30,931 bases of DNA from CAZPDM01 sp964585305 (GTDB lineage Bacteria; Planctomycetota; Uabimicrobiia; Uabimicrobiales; JABWCH01), in NCBI GenBank assembly GCA_964585305.1, contig CAZPDM010000052.1, positions 1-30,931 of the forward strand. Reading direction: 5' to 3'. The notes beneath the pieces are model-generated. The model saw only the letters and a list, made by a program, of their open reading frames with translations, was not told the origin of the DNA and did not search any database. The position numbers and the translations under genes are program-made. Positions 23,747 to 30,814 of this stretch are shown here, in pieces; within the stretch, counting starts at the first letter, position 1; each line of letters opens with the position of its first letter.

Positions 23747-24715
23747 ATGCAAAGTGAGCAAATCCAATATCAGACCATTTTTGAAAATATAGTCGGTAAA
23801 AGCAAAGAAATGACGAAACTTTTTAGGATTGTTGGCAAGATTGCTCCTACAAATGCAACAGTATTACTTCAAGGCGAAAGTGGAACTGGCAAAGAAATTA
23901 TCGCTCGTTTGATCCATCGATTAAGTTATAGAAATCAATCTCCATTTATCGCCATCAATTGTAGTGTGCTTAACGAAAATCTCTTAGAAAATGAGCTTTT
24001 TGGACATATTAAAGGGGCTTTTACTGGTGCTACTTACTACAAAAAGGGTCTATTTCAAGAAGCGGATACTGGAACATTATTTTTAGATGAGGTCGCAGAT
24101 ATTCCTGCTTTAGTACAAACTAAATTACTGCGTGTTTTACAAGAAAAAGAATTTAAACCTTTGGGTAGCAATGCAACAATAAAATCTGATGTACGAGTTA
24201 TTGCTGCAACAAATTCTAATCTATATGAATTAGTTTCGAAAAAAAAATTTCGAGAAGATTTATATTATCGTTTAGCAGTAATCCCAATTTTTATTCCTCC
24301 TCTCCGCGAGAGAATAGATGACATTCCAGAATTAGTCAAGTATTTTATATTAAAATATAATAGAGAGAATAAAAAAAGTATTAAAGGTATCGATCCGTTA
24401 GCGATGGAAACTCTAAAAAAATATTATTGGCAAGGTAATGTGCGAGAGTTAGAAAATACTATTGAACGTGCAGTTGCTTTAGCAAACCATTCAATAGTAA
24501 CATTAGAAGACCTTTTTGGTACGAATTATGAGAATACCTTACAAGCAACTACAACATTAAAATGCACTATTTCACATAATACTTATCAAGCTATTAAAAA
24601 AGCTTTAGAATATACCTCTGGCAATCGTAGCGAGGCTGCTAAAATTTTAGGAATTAGTAGAGCAACGCTATATTATCATTTAAGAAAATTTCCTACTATT
24701 GATGAAAGTGTATAA
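23747..24715 (+). CDS. Sigma-54-dependent AAA+ activator lacking a sensor domain
   Basis: Such proteins hydrolyse ATP to remodel sigma-54 RNA polymerase. The AAA+ domain fills residues about 12-240: Walker A GESGTGKE (43-50), the sigma-54-contacting GAFTGA loop (90-95), Walker B TLFLDE (110-115), REDLYYRL (169-176), PPLRERIDDIP (184-194) and WQGNVRELENTIERA (228-242). A Fis-type helix-turn-helix ends the protein (about 283-315, NRSEAAKILGISRATLYYHL). Only 11 residues precede the domain, so there is no receiver, GAF or PAS sensor. Activity may instead be set by a partner or by expression level, as in PspF-like proteins. No convincing ribosome-binding site precedes the ATG at 23747. The SPFH gene downstream begins 198 bases later, with repeats in between. 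I do not see an obvious -24/-12 promoter nearby. Confidence 0.92.
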   Translation: MQSEQIQYQTIFENIVGKSKEMTKLFRIVGKIAPTNATVLLQGESGTGKEIIARLIHRLSYRNQSPFIAINCSVLNENLLENELFGHIKGAFTGATYYKKGLFQEADTGTLFLDEVADIPALVQTKLLRVLQEKEFKPLGSNATIKSDVRVIAATNSNLYELVSKKKFREDLYYRLAVIPIFIPPLRERIDDIPELVKYFILKYNRENKKSIKGIDPLAMETLKKYYWQGNVRELENTIERAVALANHSIVTLEDLFGTNYENTLQATTTLKCTISHNTYQAIKKALEYTSGNRSEAAKILGISRATLYYHLRKFPTIDESV

Positions 24716-24725
24716 CATCATTTAG

Positions 24726-24876
24726 TGGAAAAAATCAAAAACTTTGGATAACTTACTTATTTCTCTTTTTCAACTTGATTTTTCATTAGTTATATGATAT
24801 ATATGTTATAGTTATATGATATATATGTTATAGTTATATGATATATATGTTATAGTTATATGCTAAATTTTTTCCA
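24726..24876. repeat. 10-bp inverted repeats flanking the tandem-repeat region
   Basis: TGGAAAAAAT (24726-24735) is the exact inverted repeat of ATTTTTTCCA (24867-24876). Together they bracket the three 22-bp repeats in a 151-base unit. No target-site duplication is evident, so a mobile-element reading is weak; a large stem or paired operators are alternatives. Confidence 0.4.
24789..24862 (+). repeat. Three identical 22-bp tandem repeats plus a partial fourth
   Basis: The unit GTTATATGATATATATGTTA+TA occupies 24789-24810, 24811-24832 and 24833-24854 without a mismatch. A partial copy (GTTATATG) occupies 24855-24862. It contains no C on the + strand. The 22-base period is about two helical turns, so bound proteins would sit on nearly the same face. 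It ends 51 bases before the SPFH gene start. Confidence 0.9.
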
Positions 24877-24913
24877 AAAGTGAATAACTTTTCTTAAAAA
24901 ATTGAGGAATATT

Positions 24914-25546
24914 ATGGATTGGATATTATTAGGGTATGTAGCTCTAACGATTCTTGCCATTATTTTTTTAATAATAATTTGGTTTTATCGAAAAGTATCT
25001 CCGCAAGAAGTTTTGGTAAGAAGTGGTTGGGGCGGATTAAAACTTATCCAGAATCAAGGAGCTATTTGTTTCCCAATTTTTCATGAATGTCAAAGAATTT
25101 CTCTAAAATCTTTTTCCTTGAAATTGGAACTTTCTGAAAAAGATATGCTTTATAGTCAGGACCAGCAACAATTTTCCATTGAATTTAGTTTATATGTTCG
25201 AATTGAAAATCTTCCTCAGGCTATTATTAAAGCAATAATGATCAGTCCAATTAACGAAGAAAATCTTTCTGCTTTTTTAAGACAACAAATTTGTTCTGCA
25301 GCTCATAATATTTCAGCTAATCAAACATTTAAACAAATTGATACACAAAGAGAAAATTTTTCAACTCTCCTTGCAGAAAATATCCAGACCTTATTACTCA
25401 ATGAATATGGAATAAAATTAGAGTCTATTGCTATTTCTCAACTTAATTGGATAAAATCTAGTTTATACCATCAATCTTTAAGGCCCGAAGGAATTTCTAT
25501 TCAAGATCTATGGAATTCTTTAACTTCGTCCTTAATGAATTATTAA
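24914..25546 (+). CDS. Short membrane-anchored SPFH (band 7) protein
   Basis: Residues 1-25 form one membrane segment (DWILLGYVALTILAIIFLII), followed by WFYRKVSPQEVLVRSGWGG, the typical start of flotillin-like SPFH domains. The domain continues with GAICFPIFHECQRISLKSF and FSIEFSLYVRIEN, and ends in the ...IQTLLLNEYGIKLESIAI strand near 175. SPFH proteins usually assemble into membrane rings or cages. This one is only 210 residues and lacks the long coiled-coil C-terminus of flotillins (about 450-550 residues), so it may be a minimal or degenerate member. GAGGA at 24904-24908 sets the ATG at 24914. An upstream in-frame TTG overlaps that site. It is followed after 68 bases by the HTH-receiver gene and is likely first in that operon. 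Confidence 0.85.
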   Translation: MDWILLGYVALTILAIIFLIIIWFYRKVSPQEVLVRSGWGGLKLIQNQGAICFPIFHECQRISLKSFSLKLELSEKDMLYSQDQQQFSIEFSLYVRIENLPQAIIKAIMISPINEENLSAFLRQQICSAAHNISANQTFKQIDTQRENFSTLLAENIQTLLLNEYGIKLESIAISQLNWIKSSLYHQSLRPEGISIQDLWNSLTSSLMNY

Positions 25547-25614
25547 GATACATAAAAATTTTTCTTTTAGAAAGTATTTGGTTTTTAAATAGAATATTTT
25601 TTGAGGAAAAGAAA

Positions 25615-26235
25615 ATGTTTGTCTCGGACAACAATAAGTCTCAAAATTTGCAGAATAAAAAAGGCTTTACAACAGGTGAAGTCGCTGAGTTATGCCATGT
25701 TACTATTCCTACAGTTATTAAATGGATTGATTCTGGCGAATTAGGAGGATTTAAAATCCCAGGATCAAAAAACCGTCGAATTACTAGGGATAATCTTCTA
25801 CTATTTATGAAAAAATATAATATGCCAACTACTATGTTAGAAAAAAATAAACTTAGAATTTTAGTAGTAGATGATTGTCAAGAGATTTTGGATATTATAA
25901 ATCTTTTACTGGACAAAGAAAAGTATGAAACCAGACTAGTAGCTAAAGGCTTTGAAGCTGGAATTGCAAAAGAGTTTCAACCTGATTTAATTATTTTAGA
26001 TATACTTCTACCAGATATTGATGGTCGAAAAGTATGTGAGTATATTCGAGAAATGCCAGAAATGAGAAATGTTGGAATTTTAGCAATCTCTGGTTATATG
26101 CAAAGCCAAGAAGAACTCAATGAATTATTTAAAAGTGGATTCGACGATTTTTTGAAAAAGCCTTTTGAGCCAGAAGTGCTACTGGACAAAGTAAAAAAAC
26201 TATTAAATAAATCTGGTCGGAGAAAAAAACGGTGA
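25615..26235 (+). CDS. Excisionase-type HTH fused to a C-terminal receiver domain
   Basis: Residues about 16-66 are a helix-turn-helix module of the excisionase/MerR-like kind: FTTGEVAELCHVTIPTVIKW, then IDSGELGGFKIPGSKNRRIT. A receiver domain follows (about 79-198) with Asp86-Asp87 (VVDDCQE), phospho-acceptor Asp129 (LIILDILLPDIDG), Ser159 (AISGY) and Lys182 (LKKPF). Most response regulators carry the receiver first; here the order is reversed. It can be phosphorylated in principle, but no histidine kinase is adjacent. The ATG at 25615 follows TTGAGGAAAAG; the longer upstream frame would overlap the SPFH gene. Its stop TGA overlaps the GTG start of the next gene by four bases (26232-26235), indicating translational coupling. 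Confidence 0.9.
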   Translation: MFVSDNNKSQNLQNKKGFTTGEVAELCHVTIPTVIKWIDSGELGGFKIPGSKNRRITRDNLLLFMKKYNMPTTMLEKNKLRILVVDDCQEILDIINLLLDKEKYETRLVAKGFEAGIAKEFQPDLIILDILLPDIDGRKVCEYIREMPEMRNVGILAISGYMQSQEELNELFKSGFDDFLKKPFEPEVLLDKVKKLLNKSGRRKKR

Positions 26236-27206
26236 CATGGTTTTTTGGTAAAAACAAAGATAAAGAAGAGCCATCAAAAGAGCTTCCTATTGCTGATAAA
26301 AACGCCCCACATTCACAAACCAAAAGCCAAAACCCTCCAAAAGAACAAAAACTTAAACAAACAAGCAGTATTCCAAAAGCTCTGCTTGATGCACGTTTAA
26401 AACAAACTGAAAACATATCACAAACGGCATTAGGAAATCTTCCAGCAACTGTTTCCCCTATTCCAAAACCTACAGAAGGATTACAAAAAACAAAATCTAT
26501 TGAAGAAATAGGTGCCAAGCTAGCAACTCCTGCTGAAGTTGGAACTTCTGAGGCAAAAGTTCCTCCTTCAGATATAGTTTTATCAATTCCCCAAAATTTA
26601 AAAAAGGCTGGCGAAAATTCGAAAGTTAGTGGAAAACTTAAACAAACAGTTGCTATACCTCGCGCAGCTTTGGCTGCTAAATTTAAACCAGCAGAAGATC
26701 GCGCCAAACCTTCTTCTTTAATACCTTCCGCAAAATCTGCATCTCCAACTTCTACACCCCAAACAACTCCATCTCCCAAATTAGTTGCTACCGCAGAATC
26801 TTTAAAAAAGGCAAAAGTTTCCAAATCAAAGATTCAAATGTTATATTGCCCTATTTGTGAAGAAAAGATGGAATCTAAAACTTATGGAAACTTTTCTGTA
26901 TATTCTTGTGATGTCTGTGGAGGATATTGGTGTCCTAACAATACATTGCAAATATTAGCAATGTCTCCTCAAGCAGAGTTAAGCCGTATTTTGACTGCTA
27001 AAATGAAAGTTTTAGCAGGTGTCAAACTTGAGGCAGAACTAGAAGTTATTACTCCGCATCAATGCCCTTCTTGCAAAAATAATTTACTTATGAGGCATTA
27101 TAAAAAAGTAATTGGTGTTGGGATGGAAAGCTGCCGCCAACATTGTGGGACATTTATTGAAAAGAATGTTTTAGAGAAGATTCAAATACTTAATAGATTA
27201 GGTTAA
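26232..27206 (+). CDS. Double zinc-ribbon protein with a long disordered N-terminal arm
   Basis: The GTG start overlaps the preceding stop (GTGA), with CGGAG at 26218-26222 nine bases upstream. Residues about 10-200 are Pro/Lys/Ser/Thr-rich and probably disordered. Two related segments recur: LKQTSSIPKALLDARLKQT and LKQTVAIPRAALAAKFKPA. Two zf-TFIIB-like ribbons follow. The first has CPICEEKM (Cys206, Cys209) and SCDVCGGYWCPNNTL; the second has CPSCKNNLLM (Cys278, Cys281) and SCRQHCGTFIEKNVL. In this small zinc-ribbon family the pattern CP.C...M/L...C..C.G.W is usual, and function is poorly known. The tight coupling to the HTH-receiver protein suggests the two act in a fixed ratio. A strong terminator follows at once, so this is the end of the operon. 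Confidence 0.87.
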   Translation: MTWFFGKNKDKEEPSKELPIADKNAPHSQTKSQNPPKEQKLKQTSSIPKALLDARLKQTENISQTALGNLPATVSPIPKPTEGLQKTKSIEEIGAKLATPAEVGTSEAKVPPSDIVLSIPQNLKKAGENSKVSGKLKQTVAIPRAALAAKFKPAEDRAKPSSLIPSAKSASPTSTPQTTPSPKLVATAESLKKAKVSKSKIQMLYCPICEEKMESKTYGNFSVYSCDVCGGYWCPNNTLQILAMSPQAELSRILTAKMKVLAGVKLEAELEVITPHQCPSCKNNLLMRHYKKVIGVGMESCRQHCGTFIEKNVLEKIQILNRLG

Positions 27207-27208
27207 AT

Positions 27209-27242
27209 AAAAAACCACAAGTTTTTTCTTGTGGTTTTTTTT
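27209..27242. terminator. Bidirectional terminator between zinc-ribbon and multi-STAS genes
   Basis: AAAAAACCACAAG (27209-27221) pairs with CTTGTGGTTTTTT (27228-27240). The A-run on the left and T-run on the right allow it to end both converging genes, stopping at 27206 (+) and 27244 (-). Confidence 0.9.
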
Positions 27243-27243
27243 G

Positions 27244-30225
27244 TTACTCTTCTGTTGTTTTTCGAATTGTGATAGATTTTTTAGTGGCACTACTACGGCC
27301 TTTGATTTGTAAAATAATTTCAAGAATACGACCATCAGGAGTAATTCGACCTTGAGCATCAAGTTTATAACGATTTTGGCAATCTGTTAGGGCTGTAAAT
27401 AAACTCTCTGGTAATTTAGGTTCTGCTCCAATGTTATCAGTTAGAAAAGTTACTTTTAACCCGTTTTCATCTTCACTAAAGCCGATCATTAAAGAAAGCC
27501 AGGATTGATTTTGCTGAATACTTTGATCATTACTCCAATTTAAAATCAATTGAGTCATTCCTAATAATGGATCTTCAAAACTACGATAGCGAATATCTTG
27601 CCGTGAGCCTTCCCAGAGGGAACGTATAGCTTGCCAGATTCTTCCTTCAAATAAGTCAGATAATTCTGTATGAAGAATGATAAGGTAATATTCTACTTCA
27701 AAAATAGGAGTTCTAAACATTAAGCTCAGTAGCTTGTTTTTAATAATTTCAAGAGACATCCAACGTTCATTTTGAGAACGACGGATAGAATGAGGAAGTA
27801 GTCCCCAAAGATTTTGAGGGTAGTTACCATAATGACTGACAACTTCTAATGTGCTGCTGATTGCATTTTCATCGCTAACTTTTTGACAAATGCTAATTAT
27901 ATTATTAGCATAATGAAAACTAAAGTTTCTTAACCATTGTCGATAGGGATGGAATTCAATTCTTTCTAAATTATTTTTTGTTAAATTACTTAAATTAAGT
28001 TTTGGTAATGTGGAAGATACAGAAGTATCTTCTCTTTGACTTAAAATAAATTCATACCATGCACCATCTACAACTGGCAAGAAGTTTTTAAGAAGATCCC
28101 ATTGTTCTTCTTGCAAACAATTTTGAATACTTTGGCCAGTTTTTTCCCAATTTTGTCCTAAGAATAATAAACGATACTCGTTATATTTAGAAGGATTGCT
28201 CCATAACAAGGAACTGATCTTATCTTGTATTAAATTCATGGGAGCATCTATTTCAAGTTGATAAGGTTGTAGCTCTGTCCAATTACTAGGTTGAACTAAT
28301 TCTAAAACAGGTTGTGGATATTTGGTTAAAAACTGTTGTATTTTTTGTCGATCGTTTTCTTCTGTATAGCCATAAAAAATGAGTAGATCATAATTATCAT
28401 GTGCTAGTCTTGCGGGTAGTCTTTCGAAATCAAAATGAAAGCGAACCCTAAATTGTGTATGCTTGGCTTGTGGTATGCGATAGATTTCTTGGAAAATCTT
28501 TTGAAAATAATCAATTACTTCAACTGCTATTTTCTTAGGTGCAACAATCAATATATTTCGAATATGAGAGCTAAGAGCAGTTGATTTTTCACCATAACAA
28601 AAAATATTGCTAGCTGTAGGGTCTTCTTTTCCAAATAATTTGCGAATAAGTTCTGCTAAATGCTCATTGACTAATAAGATTTTACTTAGATTTTTATTTT
28701 GACTATCAACGGACAAAATTGTTTGAATAACTGGTGCATATACACAAGGAATAGTAGAAAAATCAAAAAAAACTGTTTGTTGTGGAGATCGTATAACGTT
28801 ATTAACATCTGAAGTTGCAGATAAAGCATTATGAACCAAATTTGTAACTTCAGAACGAAATGTATTAAGCTCTTGATCTTGAATAATATTTCCTTCTAAA
28901 CGTAAAATAGATACAGAACTAGAATTCTCAGTAATAAAATGGGGATGTGGATATGATTCTAATAAACTCATTGCTTCTTCTGGTGTTGGTACGATAAAAA
29001 ATCCATTTTCATAAAGATCGGCAACTACATCTTGAATAGTATAATCTGGCCGTGGTAGTGTTGCAATAATTACAATATTTGTCCGGCGTACCTTATGCTG
29101 TCGGCACCATTCATTGATATTGCATACAAATATTTCGCGAACTTTAGCTTCCATACGATACAATTCTCGAATATCTATACACATACGATGTAACTTGCGA
29201 ATAGTACGACGTAAAATGCGCATAAGTTTTTTAGAAAACTCTGTAATTTCTGAATCTTGTTCGGAAATATATCCACTGATTTCTACAATTGATTGCGGTT
29301 CGAAGTCATCGCTATCAGGATTGGGAGAAAGACGCCATTGTTTTTTAATTAGTAAAGCTGCATGAGTATAAGCCTTCTCATAATCGCTATAAAAAATATC
29401 CCCTTGCGTTTTAAACAAAAAATCTATTGCCATAGAATCTGCACGAACTAAATAAATTTTTTTATATTCTTTAGCTTTGCGGTATGCACGAGCATATTCT
29501 TCATCCCAAGAATAGCAATGATTCAAGTTAATAAAGATAATAGGAGTGTTTTCTTCTCGTAGTTGATATAGAAATTCTTTAGCCCGTTCTTTGCCAAATA
29601 GAGTTCCCGTAGGGGTTAGCGTCAGTATTTGTTGGCATACTTCAAGAGCTTGCCCATAAACGTCAGTGCGAATAATATATAAAATAGGACGATTTTCGGT
29701 TGTTCCAGGACGTTGGGTTAAACTTGCTTCATAAATCCACCATTCCCCTTCTACTTTTGTGACAGTTAAAGTAGCAGGTAATGTAAAATTTCTATGCAAA
29801 AATTCCTGTCGCAATCCGAGTGAAAAACTGCATTTTCCAGTTCTTGTGCAAACTTCAGCAATACGATCTAGTTCATTTTGTGCGTCTTGTCCTATTTTAA
29901 ATACGGGACCTGGGAAATAACTACGTTGACAAGGAGTTATTTGACGATCGATAACTAATTCCAAATCTTTACTGTTGTTGAATATATTAAGTAGGCCAAA
30001 TAAAGATTCCCGCCTAAAAATTGATAAAATATTGGAATCTTCAGGAAGTAGGATATAAAGGCGTTCTGGTGCAATAATGTGAGTTTCTACTAAATCTTGA
30101 ATTGCTTTTGAAGAAATATTGTTTATATGCCCTAAATCTAAAACAAAAACATTATCGCTATCACGTAGTTGTTGTAGAACTTTTTCTAGGCTTTTTTCAT
30201 TTGTAATTTGTTCATGGATATACAT
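27244..30225 (-). CDS. 993-residue protein with several STAS-like domains and a receiver-like domain
   Basis: The N-terminus (about 1-92) reads like a STAS (anti-anti-sigma) domain: DNVFVLDLGHINNISSKAI, then ERLYILLPEDSNILSIFRRE. Three further regions show the same alternation: about 178-295 (PILYIIRTDVYG..., IIFINLNHCYSWDEEYARAY, KKIYLVRAD), about 312-425 (SIVEISGYISEQDSEITEF, MCIDIRELYRMEAKVREIFV) and about 436-550 (VSILRLEGNIIQDQELNTF, TVFFDFSTIPCVYAPVIQTI, SKILLVNEHLAELIRKLFG). A receiver-like fold (about 556-665) has NILIVAPKK and NYDLLIFYGY but lacks an Asp pair and a clear phospho-Asp. The last 300 residues are helical, then SLMIGFSEDENGLKVTFLTD, which could be a decayed ATPase of the histidine-kinase type. 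No membrane segment is present. Only the first and fourth STAS-like parts are reasonably convincing. The ATG at 30225 has a weak GGAA upstream and a good promoter. Confidence 0.72.
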   Translation of the reverse strand: MYIHEQITNEKSLEKVLQQLRDSDNVFVLDLGHINNISSKAIQDLVETHIIAPERLYILLPEDSNILSIFRRESLFGLLNIFNNSKDLELVIDRQITPCQRSYFPGPVFKIGQDAQNELDRIAEVCTRTGKCSFSLGLRQEFLHRNFTLPATLTVTKVEGEWWIYEASLTQRPGTTENRPILYIIRTDVYGQALEVCQQILTLTPTGTLFGKERAKEFLYQLREENTPIIFINLNHCYSWDEEYARAYRKAKEYKKIYLVRADSMAIDFLFKTQGDIFYSDYEKAYTHAALLIKKQWRLSPNPDSDDFEPQSIVEISGYISEQDSEITEFSKKLMRILRRTIRKLHRMCIDIRELYRMEAKVREIFVCNINEWCRQHKVRRTNIVIIATLPRPDYTIQDVVADLYENGFFIVPTPEEAMSLLESYPHPHFITENSSSVSILRLEGNIIQDQELNTFRSEVTNLVHNALSATSDVNNVIRSPQQTVFFDFSTIPCVYAPVIQTILSVDSQNKNLSKILLVNEHLAELIRKLFGKEDPTASNIFCYGEKSTALSSHIRNILIVAPKKIAVEVIDYFQKIFQEIYRIPQAKHTQFRVRFHFDFERLPARLAHDNYDLLIFYGYTEENDRQKIQQFLTKYPQPVLELVQPSNWTELQPYQLEIDAPMNLIQDKISSLLWSNPSKYNEYRLLFLGQNWEKTGQSIQNCLQEEQWDLLKNFLPVVDGAWYEFILSQREDTSVSSTLPKLNLSNLTKNNLERIEFHPYRQWLRNFSFHYANNIISICQKVSDENAISSTLEVVSHYGNYPQNLWGLLPHSIRRSQNERWMSLEIIKNKLLSLMFRTPIFEVEYYLIILHTELSDLFEGRIWQAIRSLWEGSRQDIRYRSFEDPLLGMTQLILNWSNDQSIQQNQSWLSLMIGFSEDENGLKVTFLTDNIGAEPKLPESLFTALTDCQNRYKLDAQGRITPDGRILEIILQIKGRSSATKKSITIRKTTEE

Positions 30226-30282
30226 AAATTAAGTTCCATTCCAATAAAAAACTAATTCAAAGAAAATTATTTTCTGCAACAT

Positions 30283-30311
30283 CTTATACCACAAAGGCAA
30301 AATAGAGTCAA
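30283..30311 (-). promoter_or_regulatory. Promoter of the multi-STAS gene
   Basis: On the - strand TTGACT (complement of 30306-30311) and TATAAG (complement of 30283-30288) are 17 bases apart, with TGG forming an extended -10. The leader would be about 50 bases. Confidence 0.6.
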
Positions 30312-30361
30312 GAAAAAAGCCCAAAAGAGTTTTTTCATTGGAATAGCAAGTATAAAAAATT

Positions 30362-30589
30362 TTAAGTTAAAATAGATTTTGATTCTTCTTGTGAGATTTT
30401 TTTTAGAGTTTCAGTAATATCTTCTTCTTGTGGCCACATCATATTTTCATGGAAATGATATAACCAATACTGCTGGCAATGCTGACATTGATATAAAATC
30501 TCAATATCACGATAAAACATTGAAATTTCTTTGACCTTAACTAAAGAAGCCTGTTGGCAACAATCCGCCGTATTTAATATAGATGACAT
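30362..30589 (-). CDS. Small zinc-ribbon-like protein
   Basis: This 75-residue protein contains Cys10-Cys11 and CQHC (Cys35, Cys38) with a WLYHFHE stretch after it. That would form one metal-binding ribbon if the first Cys pair contributes. The spacing CC...CxxC is compact and the aromatic W/Y/F/H residues resemble short ribbon proteins that bind nucleic acid or protein. The C-terminus is acidic. I chose the ATG at 30589 because AAAGGA lies nine bases upstream; an in-frame ATG at 30607 contains that site and has no ribosome-binding site itself. It lies upstream of the multi-STAS gene on the same strand, but that gene has its own promoter. Family not recognised. Confidence 0.65.
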   Translation of the reverse strand: MSSILNTADCCQQASLVKVKEISMFYRDIEILYQCQHCQQYWLYHFHENMMWPQEEDITETLKKISQEESKSILT

Positions 30590-30748
30590 TATATGGATTC
30601 CTTTCATAGTAGAAATCCGCTCGCTACCGGAATTCCAGATTCATATACCAACGAGCGATAATTTGGCCTAATCAAAAAGGTTCCCCATGGCTTTCATGAG
30701 ATACGGCTAGAGTTTATCATGGCTAGATTATGTAGGCAAATAAAAATT

Positions 30749-30787
30749 AAATGATTAGATTTTGGAATATCCAAAATCTAATCATTT
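30749..30787 (-). terminator. 18-bp terminator-like hairpin at the right end
   Basis: AAATGATTAGATTTTGGA (30749-30766) pairs exactly with TCCAAAATCTAATCATTT (30770-30787) across a 3-base loop. On the - strand it is followed by AATTTTTA. It may be an attenuator for the small zinc-ribbon gene about 160 bases downstream, or the end of an unseen short transcript. Confidence 0.6.
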
Positions 30788-30814
30788 ATTGCTTAGGTCG
30801 AAAATTTCTCGCAT
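30782..30814 (-). CDS. Possible ten-residue leader peptide
   Basis: On the - strand GGAG (30826-30823) lies eight bases before an ATG at 30814. The frame reads MREIFDLSNK and stops at 30782, inside the right arm of the hairpin at 30749-30787. A stop in the same frame at 30839-30841 rules out a longer upstream extension. Start, spacing and hairpin overlap fit a translated leader, but ten codons can arise by chance. Confidence 0.25.
   Translation of the reverse strand: MREIFDLSNK

Noticed and set aside
24789..24862. CRISPR array
   Set aside because: The 22-bp units are directly adjacent with no spacers, and no cas gene is nearby.
24726..24876. Insertion sequence or MITE
   Set aside because: There are 10-bp inverted repeats but no target-site duplication, no transposase and no second copy in the window. 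Kept only as a low-interest possibility.
26129..26824. - strand open frame of about 231 codons opposite the zinc-ribbon gene arm
   Set aside because: It is the antisense shadow of a biased low-complexity coding region. The + strand has coupling, a ribosome-binding site and zinc-ribbon motifs.
30610..30740. Structured RNA gene in the GC-richer patch at the right end
   Set aside because: Only a 6-bp pair and a short direct repeat are visible. There is no promoter or terminator on the + strand and no known RNA motif.
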